64,000 nt of DNA from Novosphingobium sp. TH158 (GTDB lineage Bacteria; Pseudomonadota; Alphaproteobacteria; Sphingomonadales; Sphingomonadaceae): NCBI RefSeq assembly GCF_002855555.1, contig NZ_PKRT01000001.1:2136001-2200000 (forward strand). The letters are read 5' to 3'. Below the pieces are notes generated by a model. It had not been told where the DNA came from. It saw only the letters and a program-made list of their open reading frames with translations, and did no database searches. Every line of letters begins with the position of its first letter. Within the stretch, counting starts at the first letter, position 1. Position numbers and translations under genes: made by a program. This document shows positions 26,796 to 38,698 of the stretch, piece by piece.

Positions 26796-27259
26796 CTGTC
26801 GGCCTGCGCCTTGTCGAGGATGACCTGTCCGGGCCGGAGATCGTCGCCCTGCTCGAGCTTCATCTGCGCGAAATGCACGCCTGGTCGCCGCCCTGTTCGG
26901 TCCATGCCATGCCGGTGGAGCGATTGCGCGAGAACGATGTCACCTTCTGGTCGGCCTGGGATGGCGATCGGCTGGCCGGTTGCGGCGCGCTCAAGCAGAT
27001 CGATGCGCGGCATGGCGAGATCAAGTCCATGCGCGCCCATCCGGATTACCGGGGCAAAGGCGTTGGCCGCGCGATCCTGCTGCACCTGATCGGCGAAGCC
27101 CGCGCTCGCGGCTATGACCGGCTCAGCCTGGAAACGGGCGCGCCCGCACCCTTCGAGCCGGCGCGCCGGCTTTACGCGGCGAACGGCTTCGCGCTATGCG
27201 GCCCCTTCGCCGACTATGCCGAAGACCCCTTCAGCGTGTTCATGACGAGGGTGATTTGA
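26792..27259 (+). CDS. GNAT-family N-acetyltransferase
   Basis: 155 residues, complete GNAT fold. The acetyl-CoA site is MRAHPDYRGKGVGRAILLHLIGEARARGY (R/Q-x-x-G-x-G/A as RGKGVG). Substrate unknown. It overlaps the RDD gene (ATGA) and the next GNAT gene (TTGA), so it rides on the MoxR operon. Confidence 0.88.
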   Translation: MTVGLRLVEDDLSGPEIVALLELHLREMHAWSPPCSVHAMPVERLRENDVTFWSAWDGDRLAGCGALKQIDARHGEIKSMRAHPDYRGKGVGRAILLHLIGEARARGYDRLSLETGAPAPFEPARRLYAANGFALCGPFADYAEDPFSVFMTRVI

Positions 27260-27777
27260 CCGACCTGATCCTGCGGCCTGCGGGCAGCGCCGATGCCCCC
27301 GCCCTTGCCCGTCTCGGCCGGGACAGCTTTGTCGCCAAGTTCGGCGACATGTACCGACCGCAGGACCTTTCTACCTTCCTTGAGGAGGCCTACTCCGAGG
27401 CAGCGATTGCCGCAGAGCTCGCCAATCCGCAGCGGCTTTACCACCTGGCAGAACGCGATGGCGCGCTGGTTGGCTATTGCAAGCTCGGCCTCGTTTGCGG
27501 CTTTCCCGAACATGCGCGCGGAAAGCACGTGCTGGAACTCAAGCAGCTCTACACCGCACCCGGGCAGACCGGTGGCGGCATCGGCAAGGCGCTGATGGAC
27601 TGGGCCATGGCGGAATTCGCCGCGCGCGGTGCCGATGAGGTGCAGCTTTCGGTGTGGAGCGGCAACGAAGGCGCCCAGCGGTTCTATGCCCGCTACGGCT
27701 TTGCCAAGGTGGCGGACGTCACCTTCCGCGTCGGCGAGCAGCTTGACGAGGAATTCCTCTTTGCCCGCTTGATTTAG
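27256..27777 (+). CDS. GNAT-family N-acetyltransferase
   Basis: 173 residues from a TTG at 27256 that overlaps the previous stop. The acetyl-CoA site reads LYTAPGQTGGGIGKALMDWA and is followed by VQLSVWSGNEGAQRFYARYGFAKV, the classical GNAT end. A GTG-like longer start is possible but would run into the previous gene. It is the last gene of the operon. Substrate unknown. Confidence 0.87.
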   Translation: MTDLILRPAGSADAPALARLGRDSFVAKFGDMYRPQDLSTFLEEAYSEAAIAAELANPQRLYHLAERDGALVGYCKLGLVCGFPEHARGKHVLELKQLYTAPGQTGGGIGKALMDWAMAEFAARGADEVQLSVWSGNEGAQRFYARYGFAKVADVTFRVGEQLDEEFLFARLI

Positions 27778-27819
27778 CGCATTTACCCGGCGGCGCAGCA
27801 GGGCTAGGGGCAGCGCATC

Positions 27820-28215
27820 GTGACCAGCCGGCTTCGCCAGTTTCCCCCTGTATTGCGCCTGCTGGCGGTCATTGCCCTGCTGATCCGCGCCGCGGTGCCT
27901 TCGGGCTGGATGCCTGTTGCGCAGGATGGCGGCATTCACATTGCCATCTGTTCCGGCTCCGGCCCGATGGAAATGGTGCTGTCGAAGGATGGCACCTTGC
28001 AGCGCGAGGGTGCGCCGCAGGTTCCGCAGGCGCCGCGCGATCCCTGCCCCTATGGCGTTGCTCCGGCCATGGCCTTCGATGTGCCTGCGCCGGTCCTGCT
28101 GCCGCCTCCGCCGCTGGTCCAGCCGGAAGCCCATGCCCGAGCGCAGGCCTTTGCCGCCCGCAGTTTCCCCCGCAGCCTCAGGCCGCCATCGAGGGGCCCG
28201 CCTGCCCTCGCTTGA
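27820..28215 (+). CDS. DUF2946-like small exported protein
   Basis: 131 residues from a GTG at 27820. A hydrophobic N terminus (RLLAVIALLIRAAVPSGWMPVA) is followed by IAICSGSG and a Cys-Pro pair (DPCPYGVAPA), then a Pro-rich tail. The pattern 'VPSGWMPV ... C' resembles DUF2946, often near copper-related genes. Two spaced Cys and Met residues could bind metal. The neighbouring outer-membrane protein is Met/His-rich. Metal role is inference; family match is moderate. Confidence 0.6.
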   Translation: MTSRLRQFPPVLRLLAVIALLIRAAVPSGWMPVAQDGGIHIAICSGSGPMEMVLSKDGTLQREGAPQVPQAPRDPCPYGVAPAMAFDVPAPVLLPPPPLVQPEAHARAQAFAARSFPRSLRPPSRGPPALA

Positions 28216-28243
28216 TCCCACACTGTTTCAACGATCAAGCGAG
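28207..28243. repeat. Inverted repeat overlapping the DUF2946-like stop
   Basis: Arms CTCGCTTGATC (28207-28217) and GATCAAGCGAG (28233-28243), 11 bp perfect, 15-base loop. It includes the TGA stop of the upstream gene and ends 9 bp before the next ATG (28253), where it could act as an attenuator or mRNA stability hairpin. Confidence 0.6.
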
Positions 28244-28252
28244 TATACCAAA

Positions 28253-29320
28253 ATGAATTTCAAGACGTTCGGCAGCGCGCTTGCGCTGCTTCCGGCGCTG
28301 TGCGCCATGCCCGCCGCCGCCCAGGATGCCGCCGATGCGGAAATTGCCGTCACCGGCGTGCGCCCCGATGCCCACGGTCCTGCCGGGACCATGGCAGACC
28401 ATGTCCACAAGCAGGGCGACTGGATGTTCGGCCTGATGTGGATGCATGAAAGCTATGGCGGCACCAACCGCGCCGGCACCACGCCGGTCACTCCGGCGCA
28501 GATCGCCGCCGCTGGCTACACGGTGCGCGATTCGGCCATGACGATGGACATGGCCATGCTCCACGTGATGTATGCGCCCAATGACCGGGTGACGCTGATG
28601 CTCGTGCCCAGCTGGATGCGCATGGGCATGACGATGGAAGGCCTGCCGGCGACCGGCATGGGCGGGAGCATGGGCAGCCACGGCGCGCATATGCTGATGC
28701 CCGGCCAGACCATGTCGCACAGCGTGGAGGGGATCGGCGATACCCAGTTCGGTGCGCTGGTTTCGCTCTCGCGCCGGCCGCAGCTTTCCGCCCATGCCGG
28801 CCTGATGGTCTCCGCCCCCACCGGCAGCGTCAGCCGCCGCAATGCTTCGGGAGCCTATGTCCACTACATGATGCAGGGCGGATCGGGCACCTGGGACCTC
28901 AATCCCTCGTTCACCCTGCACGGCACGACCTCCCACTTCGGCTGGGGGGCGCAGGTCGCCTACCTGTTCCGGGCAGAGGATGCGAACAAGAGCGGCTTCC
29001 GCTTTGGCGACCGCTTCACCGCCACGGCCTGGGCGAGCAAGCCGGTCACCGGCAACCTCTCGCTTTCGGCGCGGCTGGCCTTCAGCGAGGAAGGCACGAT
29101 CAAAGGCCATTACAACGGCGCCCACGGCCATGCCTCGCCGCCCGACCTTCAGGGCAATTATGGCGGCACCCGGCTGGACGCCGGGATCGGCGCGAACCTG
29201 ATCGTCGCCAGGCGGGTGCGGCTGGGCGTGGAAGCCGCCGTGCCTATCCATCAGGACCTTAACGGCATCCAGCTGCCGCGCCGGTTCAGCGGCAACGTTT
29301 CGGCCAGCCTGATGTTCTGA
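28253..29320 (+). CDS. Outer-membrane beta-barrel protein, MetA-pathway-like, Met/His-rich
   Basis: 355 residues. Cleavable signal peptide ([24 protein letters not shown]) and alternating beta strands ending in an aromatic residue (...SASLMF), as in outer membrane barrels of the 'Phenol_MetA_deg' type. The segments [27 protein letters not shown] and [30 protein letters not shown] are unusually rich in Met and His, as in copper or silver handling proteins. With the DUF2946-like gene just upstream, a role in copper is likely but unproven. No TonB box. Confidence 0.65.
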   Translation: MNFKTFGSALALLPALCAMPAAAQDAADAEIAVTGVRPDAHGPAGTMADHVHKQGDWMFGLMWMHESYGGTNRAGTTPVTPAQIAAAGYTVRDSAMTMDMAMLHVMYAPNDRVTLMLVPSWMRMGMTMEGLPATGMGGSMGSHGAHMLMPGQTMSHSVEGIGDTQFGALVSLSRRPQLSAHAGLMVSAPTGSVSRRNASGAYVHYMMQGGSGTWDLNPSFTLHGTTSHFGWGAQVAYLFRAEDANKSGFRFGDRFTATAWASKPVTGNLSLSARLAFSEEGTIKGHYNGAHGHASPPDLQGNYGGTRLDAGIGANLIVARRVRLGVEAAVPIHQDLNGIQLPRRFSGNVSASLMF

Positions 29321-29334
29321 GCCGAAGCGCCTTT

Positions 29335-29370
29335 CCGGGAGCGGCGGGGGTTTGCCCTTGCCGCTTCCGG
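29335..29370 (+). terminator. Possible hairpin between the outer-membrane gene and ispG
   Basis: CCGGGAGCGGC (29335-29345) pairs with GCCGCTTCCGG (29360-29370) with one G-T mismatch; no clear T-run. It may end transcription after 29320, or just be structure upstream of ispG. Confidence 0.4.
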
Positions 29371-29387
29371 ACCCTATATGCGCGGCC

Positions 29388-30512
29388 ATGTCCTCGGTTC
29401 GTCCCTGGCGCGATATCGCGCGTCGTCAATGCCGCCAGATCATGGTCGGTTCGGTGCCCATCGGCGGCGATGCGCCGATCGCGGTGCAGACCATGACCAA
29501 CACCCTGACTTCCGATGCGAAGGCGACGATCGACCAGATCCGCCGGTGCGAGGAAGCCGGGGCCGATATCGTCCGCGTCTCGTGCCCGGACGTGGAAAGC
29601 ACCGCGGCCTTCGGCAAGATCGTCAAGGCCGCACGGGTGCCGCTCGTTGCCGACATCCATTTCCACTACAAGCGCGCGCTCGAAGCCGCCGATGCCGGCG
29701 CTGCCTGCCTGCGGATCAATCCGGGCAACATCGGTTCCAGCGAGCGCGTTGCCGAAGTGGTGCGCGCCGCCAAGGCCAACGGTTGCTCGATCCGCATCGG
29801 GGTGAACGCCGGCAGCCTGGAAAAGGACCTGCTGGAAAAATATGGCGAGCCCTGCCCCGAAGCGCTCGTCGAATCGGCGCTCGATCATATCAAGCTGCTG
29901 CAGGACCATGACTTCCACGAATACAAGGTGGCGGTGAAGGCCAGCGACGTGTTCCTTGCGGTCGCCGCCTACATGGGCCTGGCCGAAGCGGTCGATTGCC
30001 CGCTGCACCTGGGCATTACCGAGGCGGGCGGGCTGATCGGCGGCACGGTGAAAAGCTCGATCGGCATCGGCAACCTGCTGTGGGCCGGGATCGGCGACAC
30101 GATCCGCGTCTCGCTCTCTGCGGAACCCGAAGAAGAAGTGCGCGTCGGCTTCGAGATCCTCAAGAGCCTCGGCCTGCGTACCCGGGGCGTCCGGGTCGTC
30201 TCCTGCCCCAGCTGCGCGCGGCAGGGCTTCGATGTGATCCGCACGGTGGAAGCACTGGAAAACCGCCTGAGCCACATCAAGACGCCGATGAGCCTCTCGG
30301 TGCTGGGCTGCGTCGTCAACGGTCCGGGCGAGGCGCGCGAGACCGACATCGGCATCACCGGCGGCGGCAACGGCAAGCACATGGTCTACCTTTCCGGCGT
30401 CACCGACCACCATGTGTCAAGCGAGGCCATGCTCGATCACATCGTCGAACTGGTCGAGGCCAAGGCGGCGGAGTTGGAGGCGGCTTCGGCGGCAGCCGCA
30501 GTGACCGCCTGA
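29388..30512 (+). CDS. ispG: 4-hydroxy-3-methylbut-2-en-1-yl diphosphate synthase
   Basis: 374 residues. It converts MEcPP to HMBPP in the MEP isoprenoid pathway and needs a 4Fe-4S cluster; its Cys ligands are visible in [11 protein letters not shown] and [14 protein letters not shown]. Other family marks: [33 protein letters not shown], and LGITEAGG. The ATG at 29388 gives the right N terminus ([13 protein letters not shown]). The TIM barrel precedes the C-terminal cluster domain. Ala-rich tail is harmless. Confidence 0.96.
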   Translation: MSSVRPWRDIARRQCRQIMVGSVPIGGDAPIAVQTMTNTLTSDAKATIDQIRRCEEAGADIVRVSCPDVESTAAFGKIVKAARVPLVADIHFHYKRALEAADAGAACLRINPGNIGSSERVAEVVRAAKANGCSIRIGVNAGSLEKDLLEKYGEPCPEALVESALDHIKLLQDHDFHEYKVAVKASDVFLAVAAYMGLAEAVDCPLHLGITEAGGLIGGTVKSSIGIGNLLWAGIGDTIRVSLSAEPEEEVRVGFEILKSLGLRTRGVRVVSCPSCARQGFDVIRTVEALENRLSHIKTPMSLSVLGCVVNGPGEARETDIGITGGGNGKHMVYLSGVTDHHVSSEAMLDHIVELVEAKAAELEAASAAAAVTA

Positions 30513-30540
30513 GGACATTTGCAAAATCCTAACCGGGCGC

Positions 30541-31080
30541 GTGCAAGCTCTCCCGGTGAACCGACTGATGTTCCTCGCGCTTTCGGCTATCGCCTCGATG
30601 ATGCTCATCGCGCAGTTCGTCGCGCCCGGGCGCGATCCGGCGCCGATGCCGTCCACAGGCGCCATGGCCGTGACGAAAGGCGGCGGTGGTTTTGCCGATG
30701 AGCCCGGCGATCCGGGAGAGACCGTGATCGCCCGCGATTCGTCCGGCCAGTTCCACCTCAAGGCGCGCCTCAACGGTACCGAGGAGGCTTTCCTTGTCGA
30801 TACCGGGGCCGATGTCGTGGCCCTGACGATCGATGCCGCGGAAAGCGCGGGGCTGCCGGTCGATCCCACGAACTTCGAACCGCTGATGCAGACCGCATCC
30901 GGCACGGGGCACGGCGCGCGGTTCCGGCTTGATGACTTCGAAGTTGCGGGCAAGCATTTCCGCGATGTCGAAGTGGTGGTGATGGAAGGACTGGAGACGA
31001 ACCTGCTCGGCCAGTCGGTGCTCCGCAAGTTCGGCAAGGTGGAGCTGCGCGGCGATCGCATGGTAATCTCGCGCGATTGA
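30541..31080 (+). CDS. Membrane-anchored retropepsin-like aspartic protease (clan AA)
   Basis: 179 residues with an N-terminal membrane helix (about 8-28) and a single retroviral-type aspartyl protease domain: FLVDTGADVVALT with the active D87-T-G, and the later LLGQSVLRKFGKVEL (family LLG.sfL). Such TIGR02281-like proteins work as homodimers in the periplasm; targets are unknown. The start may be the GTG at 30541 or the GTG at 30556, which both precede the helix. Follows ispG by 28 bp. Confidence 0.88.
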   Translation: MQALPVNRLMFLALSAIASMMLIAQFVAPGRDPAPMPSTGAMAVTKGGGGFADEPGDPGETVIARDSSGQFHLKARLNGTEEAFLVDTGADVVALTIDAAESAGLPVDPTNFEPLMQTASGTGHGARFRLDDFEVAGKHFRDVEVVVMEGLETNLLGQSVLRKFGKVELRGDRMVISRD

Positions 31081-31111
31081 GCCTGCCGCAGCGATCCCCT
31101 ATCGGCGGCGA

Positions 31112-31609
31112 ATGACGATCACGCTCCGCCCGGCCCTGCCGCAAGACCTGCCGACCATCGCCGCCTTCATCCGCGAACTGGCTGAATACGAACGCCTGCT
31201 CGATGCCGTGCGATTCGATGAGGCGGTGCTTGGCGAAAAGCTGTTCGGCCCGCGGCCTTATGCCGAGGTCCTGATTAGCGAGCTGGACGGGCAGGCGCAG
31301 GGCTTTGCCTTGTTCTTCCATAACTTTTCGACCTTCGAGGGGCGGCCGGGCATCTATCTTGAAGACCTGTTCGTCCGGCCGGCTGCACGGGGCCACGGGC
31401 TGGGTAAGGCCCTGCTGGCCCGCCTTGCCGAACTGGCGATTGAAAGAGACTGCGCGCGGCTGGAATGGTCGGTGCTCGACTGGAATGCTCCGGCCATAGG
31501 ATTCTACGAAAAGCTAGGCGCAAGGCCGCTTGATGACTGGAAAATCATGCGCCTCGATGGCTCATATCTCGCTCAACTCGGCGCAGCTGCGCGCTTTTCC
31601 GCCGATTGA
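31112..31609 (+). CDS. GNAT-family acetyltransferase, diamine-acetyltransferase-like
   Basis: 165 residues. Resembles eukaryotic spermidine/spermine acetyltransferases: FIRELAEYER at the start, FEGRPGIYLEDLFVRPAARGHGLGKALLARLAE acetyl-CoA loop, and WSVLDWNAPAIGFYEKLGA. The substrate could be a polyamine or thialysine; not proved. ATG 31112. Confidence 0.85.
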   Translation: MTITLRPALPQDLPTIAAFIRELAEYERLLDAVRFDEAVLGEKLFGPRPYAEVLISELDGQAQGFALFFHNFSTFEGRPGIYLEDLFVRPAARGHGLGKALLARLAELAIERDCARLEWSVLDWNAPAIGFYEKLGARPLDDWKIMRLDGSYLAQLGAAARFSAD

Positions 31610-31662
31610 GTCTGGCGAATCGGTCAAGCGATGCTTAACTTGGCACCTGTATGTCGGGGGTC

Positions 31663-32373
31663 ATGAATCGTCGAAACGTCCTTGCGGGATGTCTGGCTTC
31701 GGGAGCGATGCTCGCGCCGGTATCGCGTGCGCTCGCCCAATCGCTCGAAGGGGAGTTCGACAAGGCTTTTGGCATGGGGGCCAATCCTGCGCCGGTGCCG
31801 GTCGAACCCGCGCCCGTAGTTCCCTCCCTGCCGATGCAGACGGCCTCGAACCCGGCCTATGACGCACGGCTGCTGGAAATTGCCCGTCGCGAGATCGGCC
31901 GTGCCGGCAATCGCCTGTGGCGCACCGATATCGTCGGCATCGCCGATTTCGCCCGCCCATCGACGCTGCCGCGCTTTCACTTCGTGAACCTTGAGGCGGG
32001 CCGCATCGATTCCTTCCGCGTCACCCATGGTCGCGGGTCCGATCCGGAGCATTCGGGCTTCCTCCACAGCTTCTCCAACGTGCCGGGATCGGAAGCCACC
32101 TCGCGCGGGGCCTACGTCACCTGCGAGTGGTACTACGGCAAGTACGGCACCTCGATTCGCCTGGAAGGCATGGACCGCGACAATTCGAATGCGCGCGAAC
32201 GCGCCATCGTCATGCATCCGGCTGCCTATGCCGCGCCGGAACATATCGCCAGGTTCGGCAAGCTGGGCCGCAGCGAAGGTTGCTTCGCCATGTCGCCGGG
32301 TGATTTCACGCAGGCTCTGGCCCACCTTTCCGGCGGGCGCCTGCTCTATGCAGACCGCATCTCGCTGACCTGA
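31663..32373 (+). CDS. Murein L,D-transpeptidase catalytic domain family (YkuD_2)
   Basis: 236 residues. A possible twin-arginine signal peptide (MNRRNVLAGCLASGAMLAPVSRALA) leads to a YkuD_2 domain: FRVTHGRGSDPEHSGFLHSFSN, AIVMHPAAY and the catalytic Cys in LGRSEGCFAM (C207). Such enzymes remodel peptidoglycan 3-3 crosslinks or anchor proteins. Start chosen at 31663, after GGGGG, rather than the ATG at 31651. It is convergent with a second L,D-transpeptidase gene. Confidence 0.85.
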   Translation: MNRRNVLAGCLASGAMLAPVSRALAQSLEGEFDKAFGMGANPAPVPVEPAPVVPSLPMQTASNPAYDARLLEIARREIGRAGNRLWRTDIVGIADFARPSTLPRFHFVNLEAGRIDSFRVTHGRGSDPEHSGFLHSFSNVPGSEATSRGAYVTCEWYYGKYGTSIRLEGMDRDNSNARERAIVMHPAAYAAPEHIARFGKLGRSEGCFAMSPGDFTQALAHLSGGRLLYADRISLT

Positions 32374-32395
32374 CCGGCCCGGCTGCGACTGGCAG

Positions 32396-32417
32396 GGGAA
32401 GGGCCGCAACCCTTCCC
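32396..32417. terminator. Bidirectional terminator between two transpeptidase genes
   Basis: GGGAAGGG (32396-32403) / CCCTTCCC (32410-32417) around a 6-base loop between two convergent stops at 32373 and 32431. T-runs are weak in both directions. Confidence 0.55.
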
Positions 32418-32430
32418 GCCGCCATTGTCC

Positions 32431-33816
32431 TTACAACGGATTGTCGAGCTTGATCACCGCTTCGGTGCTCTTGCGCTGGCCGGTCTTCATCTGACGCGGC
32501 GCTGCCAGGCTGGCGAGCACGGGCGCATCGCGGCCATAGATATCCGGAAACGCCTTGAGCGTGCCGTCGATCGAGCGGGCATAGGTGAAGTAGCCGATAT
32601 AGACCGGCATCTGCCGCTTGGACATCGGCACCTTGGTGTACTTGCCCGAGGCGCTGATCTCCGCCGCTTCGTCACCGGTCTTGCCGCCACCGATGATCGC
32701 CATGGCAATGGCCAGTTCGGAAGCGCGCTCGGTGCGGACGCAGCCATGGCTGAGCGCCCGGTTGGCCAGGTTGAACAGGCTGCGGTTGGGCGTATCGTGC
32801 AGGAAGATCGCATGCGGGTTGGGCATGTCGAGCTTCATCAACCCCAGCGCGTTCTTCGGCCCCGGCTGCTGGACGACGGTGATCATGCCGTCCGAACCGC
32901 GGCTGACGGCATAGCCTTGCGCGCGTGCCGAAGCGGGATTGGCCAGCAGCTGCGCGCCCAGTCCTTCGCCCTTGACGATGGATTGCGGCACGGTCCACGT
33001 CGGGTTGAAGACCACGCCCTCGACCAGTTCAGCCAGCTGCGGCGTTGCCGTGCGACCGGGCTTGCCGACGATGGTGCGATAGGTGCGCACGATCGTGTCC
33101 TTGCGCACCAGGCGCAGCTGGTATTCGGGTACGTTGGTGATCAGGTAATATTCGCCAAGGTCGCGGCTGAACCAGCGCCAGCGGTCCATGTTGGCCCGGA
33201 TGGCATTGCGCGTCTTGGCATTGGTCGCCTCTGCCAGCGCCTGCTTGAGCGCGGCATAGTCCGGATAGGTCGGGCTGAGTGCAGCCAGCGTGCCGGCCAC
33301 GTCCCCGCTTTCCAGGGCGCGCTTCATCACCGCCTCGGTCGGGTTGACGTCCATGTCCTTGTCAAAGGCGAACCACTGCACGCGGGCCTTCATCGGCGTG
33401 CGGCCATCGCGCAGGTCTTCGGTCAGCCAGGTGAAGCTCTTGCTCGCCTGTGCGTCCAGCTCTGCCCCCTCGCCCTTGGCGATGGCGGCGCGCAGCGCGG
33501 CGGGCTGGTAATCGGCGGGCGTCAGGCCTTCATCGTCGATGGATTCGATGACCGCCGCGAGCGCCTGGGCCTGGGCCAGCGGCCAGCGCATGACCGGATT
33601 GGGGTTCGGCACCGGCGGGGTGACGACCGCCGTGGTCGAAGGCGTGGCCGTCGGCGAGACGGCAGGTGCCGGGGCGGCCGGCTGCGGTGCCGGGCTCGTC
33701 GCGACAGGCGCGGGCGAGATCACCGGCTGCGCGGTTTGCGCACTGGCGGCGAACGGCAGGGCGGCCAGGGCCAGTCCCGAAACAATGCCGAGGTTCGCCA
33801 AGCGAAGAGTCTTCAT
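32431..33816 (-). CDS. L,D-transpeptidase, YcbB-type
   Basis: 461 residues. Signal peptide (MKTLRLANLGIVSGLALAALPFAASAQ), a Pro/Ala-rich linker (about 28-75), a scaffold-like region (SKSFTWLTEDLRDGR), then a YkuD catalytic domain (about 230-375) with FLHDTPNRSLFN and the SHGCVR motif (H357-G-C359). YcbB-type enzymes make 3-3 crosslinks in peptidoglycan. Start is the ATG at 33816, with AGGAAGG before it. It may serve the same wall layer as its convergent neighbour. Confidence 0.92.
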   Translation of the reverse strand: MKTLRLANLGIVSGLALAALPFAASAQTAQPVISPAPVATSPAPQPAAPAPAVSPTATPSTTAVVTPPVPNPNPVMRWPLAQAQALAAVIESIDDEGLTPADYQPAALRAAIAKGEGAELDAQASKSFTWLTEDLRDGRTPMKARVQWFAFDKDMDVNPTEAVMKRALESGDVAGTLAALSPTYPDYAALKQALAEATNAKTRNAIRANMDRWRWFSRDLGEYYLITNVPEYQLRLVRKDTIVRTYRTIVGKPGRTATPQLAELVEGVVFNPTWTVPQSIVKGEGLGAQLLANPASARAQGYAVSRGSDGMITVVQQPGPKNALGLMKLDMPNPHAIFLHDTPNRSLFNLANRALSHGCVRTERASELAIAMAIIGGGKTGDEAAEISASGKYTKVPMSKRQMPVYIGYFTYARSIDGTLKAFPDIYGRDAPVLASLAAPRQMKTGQRKSTEAVIKLDNPL

Positions 33817-33984
33817 CGATACCTTCCTGTCAGCCGGGCCGCGCATCGCGGCGGCTATTGCCGTTACGATTGCGCTCATGCCCTTTCCCGTCCGCCGCAT
33901 CAACACTTCGCGGCTTACAACACGCTGAACGGAGTGGGCGGCAGTGTACTGGCCAGCGGACCCTGGCCTCTCTATGGCGAGCCC

Positions 33985-34878
33985 ATGTCGCGCAGCCACC
34001 CGCTCATGCCCTTTATCTCCGTCACGCTGGGTATTGCCCTGTTCAGCCTGATGGACGCGCTGATGAAGGGGGCCTCGATGGCCGTCGGGGCCTATTCGGC
34101 CATGCTGGTGCGTTCGGTCTTCGGCGTGGCGATCATGTGGCCGCTGTGGCGCTGGCGCGGGGGCACCATGCCCGATCGCGAGGCCTTGAAGCTGCACGCC
34201 CTGCGCGGCGCAATCAGCGCGGGCATGGCGACGACCTTCTTCTGGGGGCTGGTGCGGATGCCGCTGGCCGAAGGCATTGCCATCTCGTTCATCGCCCCGC
34301 TCATCGCGCTGTACCTTTCCGCGGCGATGCTGGGCGAAAAGGTGACGGGGCGGGCGGTGCTCGGCTCGCTGCTCGGCCTGTGCGGCGTTGGCGTGATTGC
34401 CGCCGGGCAGATCGGCGCGCGCGAGATGGGGCCGGATGCCGCAGCGGGCATTGCGGCGGTGCTGCTTTCAGCCGTGCTCTATGCCTTCAACCTGATCTAC
34501 CAGCGCAAGCAGGCGCAGCTGGCCAGCCCTTCGGAAGTGGCCCTGTTCCAGATGGCCTTTTCCGGCTTGTTCCTGGCGGTGCTCGCGCCCTTGCTGCTTG
34601 TCCTGCCGGGGGCGGAAACGGCGCTGGGCATTGCCGGAAGCGCGGCTTTGGCGGCCGTATCGCTGATGCTGCTGTCGTGGGGCTATGGCCGGGCAGAGGC
34701 GCAGGCCCTGCTGCCCATCGAGTATTCCGCGTTCATCTGGGCCGCGCTGTTCGGCTGGCTGATCTTCGATGAAGCGGTAACCGCGGCGACGCTCGGCGGG
34801 GTGGTTTTCATCGTCTTCGGCTGCTGGATCGCGGCGCGGCAGCGCCCCGGCGAACACAACGAGCAGACCGCGCTATAA
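33985..34878 (+). CDS. EamA/DMT-family transporter
   Basis: 297 residues, ten predicted membrane helices in two EamA halves (about 8-135 and 155-285). The drug/metabolite transporter superfamily exports amino acids, nucleotides or drugs; substrate unknown. ATG at 33985. Divergent from the L,D-transpeptidase, 168 bp away. Confidence 0.88.
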   Translation: MSRSHPLMPFISVTLGIALFSLMDALMKGASMAVGAYSAMLVRSVFGVAIMWPLWRWRGGTMPDREALKLHALRGAISAGMATTFFWGLVRMPLAEGIAISFIAPLIALYLSAAMLGEKVTGRAVLGSLLGLCGVGVIAAGQIGAREMGPDAAAGIAAVLLSAVLYAFNLIYQRKQAQLASPSEVALFQMAFSGLFLAVLAPLLLVLPGAETALGIAGSAALAAVSLMLLSWGYGRAEAQALLPIEYSAFIWAALFGWLIFDEAVTAATLGGVVFIVFGCWIAARQRPGEHNEQTAL

Positions 34879-35047
34879 CGATATTGCCCCAATCTGCCCG
34901 TTCGGTGGCTTTCGGGCCGCTTGTCCCCTTGACGCGCGGCGCTTTCGCGCGCATCGGCCACGCCGAAACAGGGCCTTGCTGCAGCTGCGAAGCGCACGTT
35001 CCCCCGGGGCCCGATTGGTATCAAGGCGCATCAGGAGACACGCGGCT

Positions 35048-37720
<2,673 letters not shown>

Positions 37721-37742
37721 TCGCGCCGCATAATGCATCAGC

Positions 37743-37779
37743 GGGGCGGGAAGTTTCGGCTTCCCGCCCCGTTTGTTTT
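37743..37779 (+). terminator. Rho-independent terminator after acnA
   Basis: Perfect 11-bp stem GGGGCGGGAAG (37743-37753) / CTTCCCGCCCC (37760-37770), 6-base loop, then GTTTGTTTT. Confidence 0.9.
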
Positions 37780-37868
37780 GGGGCCTGCGGTCAGGCCGTT
37801 CGCCCGGTCTTGCGGCGAGGACCAACAGAGGGTTTCAGCTTTCGCTCTCGCTGGTCTAGACGAGCCCC

Positions 37869-38126
37869 ATGCTTGAACTGTTCATCGAAGCTTGCGGCTG
37901 GATCGCGGCCCTGCTGATCCTGGGCTCCTACATCCTCGTGTCGATGGGCCGCCTCTCCGGCCAGTCGCGCGCCTACCAGTGGATGAACGTGGTTGGCGCT
38001 GCGGGCTTCGTCGTCAATTCCGGCTGGCACGGGGCGATCCCGTCGACTGCGCTGAACGTCGTCTGGCTCGCGGTGGGACTGGTGACCTTGTGGCGCATCG
38101 CCAGCGCGCCCGTTCAGCGCGGATAA
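37869..38126 (+). CDS. CBU_0592-like small membrane protein
   Basis: 85 residues, three short hydrophobic helices (about 8-25, 39-50, 60-76). Sequence ALLILGSYILVSMGRLSGQSRAYQWMNVVGAAGFVVNSGWHGAIPSTALNVVW fits the CBU_0592 family of unknown function. ATG 37869. Follows the acnA terminator, so it has its own promoter. Confidence 0.8.
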   Translation: MLELFIEACGWIAALLILGSYILVSMGRLSGQSRAYQWMNVVGAAGFVVNSGWHGAIPSTALNVVWLAVGLVTLWRIASAPVQRG

Positions 38127-38181
38127 AGGCCTGCGCGCCCAGCCTTTCCTGCCTCGTTCACGGAAGCAGGAGGGAAAATCC

Positions 38182-38697
38182 ATGAAGCTTGCGCTTGCGG
38201 CAACCGCGCTGCTGCTGGCGTCCTCGCTGCCAGCCGTGGCCAAGGTGCCGGCCAACCCGCAGATCGACTACCAGGGCTTTGCCGGCCTGGTCGGCAATCT
38301 CGCCAAGGTGCGCGAAAAGCACCGCCTGCCCTGGGCGGAATTCGCCCGCCGCGCCCGCGCCGAAGGGGCCTTGCTGCTCGATGCGCGCTCACCCGCTGCT
38401 TTCGCGCGTGGGCACCTTGAAGGGGCGGTGAACCTGCCCTTTTCGGATTTTACCGCCGAGGCGCTGGCCCAGGTCATCGGGCCTGACCGGCAGCGGCCGA
38501 TCTACATTTATTGCAACAACAACTTCCGCGACAATCGCGCGCCCGTCGTCACCAAGGCCGCGCCGCTGGCGCTGAACATCCCGACCTTCATCAACCTGCA
38601 CGGCTATGGCTATGCCAACGTGTGGGAACTGGCCGACGTGATCGGCACCGGCGATCCGGGCGTGGCCTGGATTTCGCAAGGCGTGCGCCCGCGATAA
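38182..38697 (+). CDS. Periplasmic rhodanese-like protein
   Basis: 171 residues. Signal peptide (MKLALAATALLLASSLPAVA), then a single rhodanese domain: LLLDARSPAAFARGHLEGAVNLPFSDF and the active Cys in IYIYCNNNFRDN. Possibly sulfur transfer or phosphatase-like redox sensing in the periplasm; substrate unknown. A strong AGGAGGG precedes the ATG. Confidence 0.85.
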   Translation: MKLALAATALLLASSLPAVAKVPANPQIDYQGFAGLVGNLAKVREKHRLPWAEFARRARAEGALLLDARSPAAFARGHLEGAVNLPFSDFTAEALAQVIGPDRQRPIYIYCNNNFRDNRAPVVTKAAPLALNIPTFINLHGYGYANVWELADVIGTGDPGVAWISQGVRPR

Positions 38698-38698
38698 G

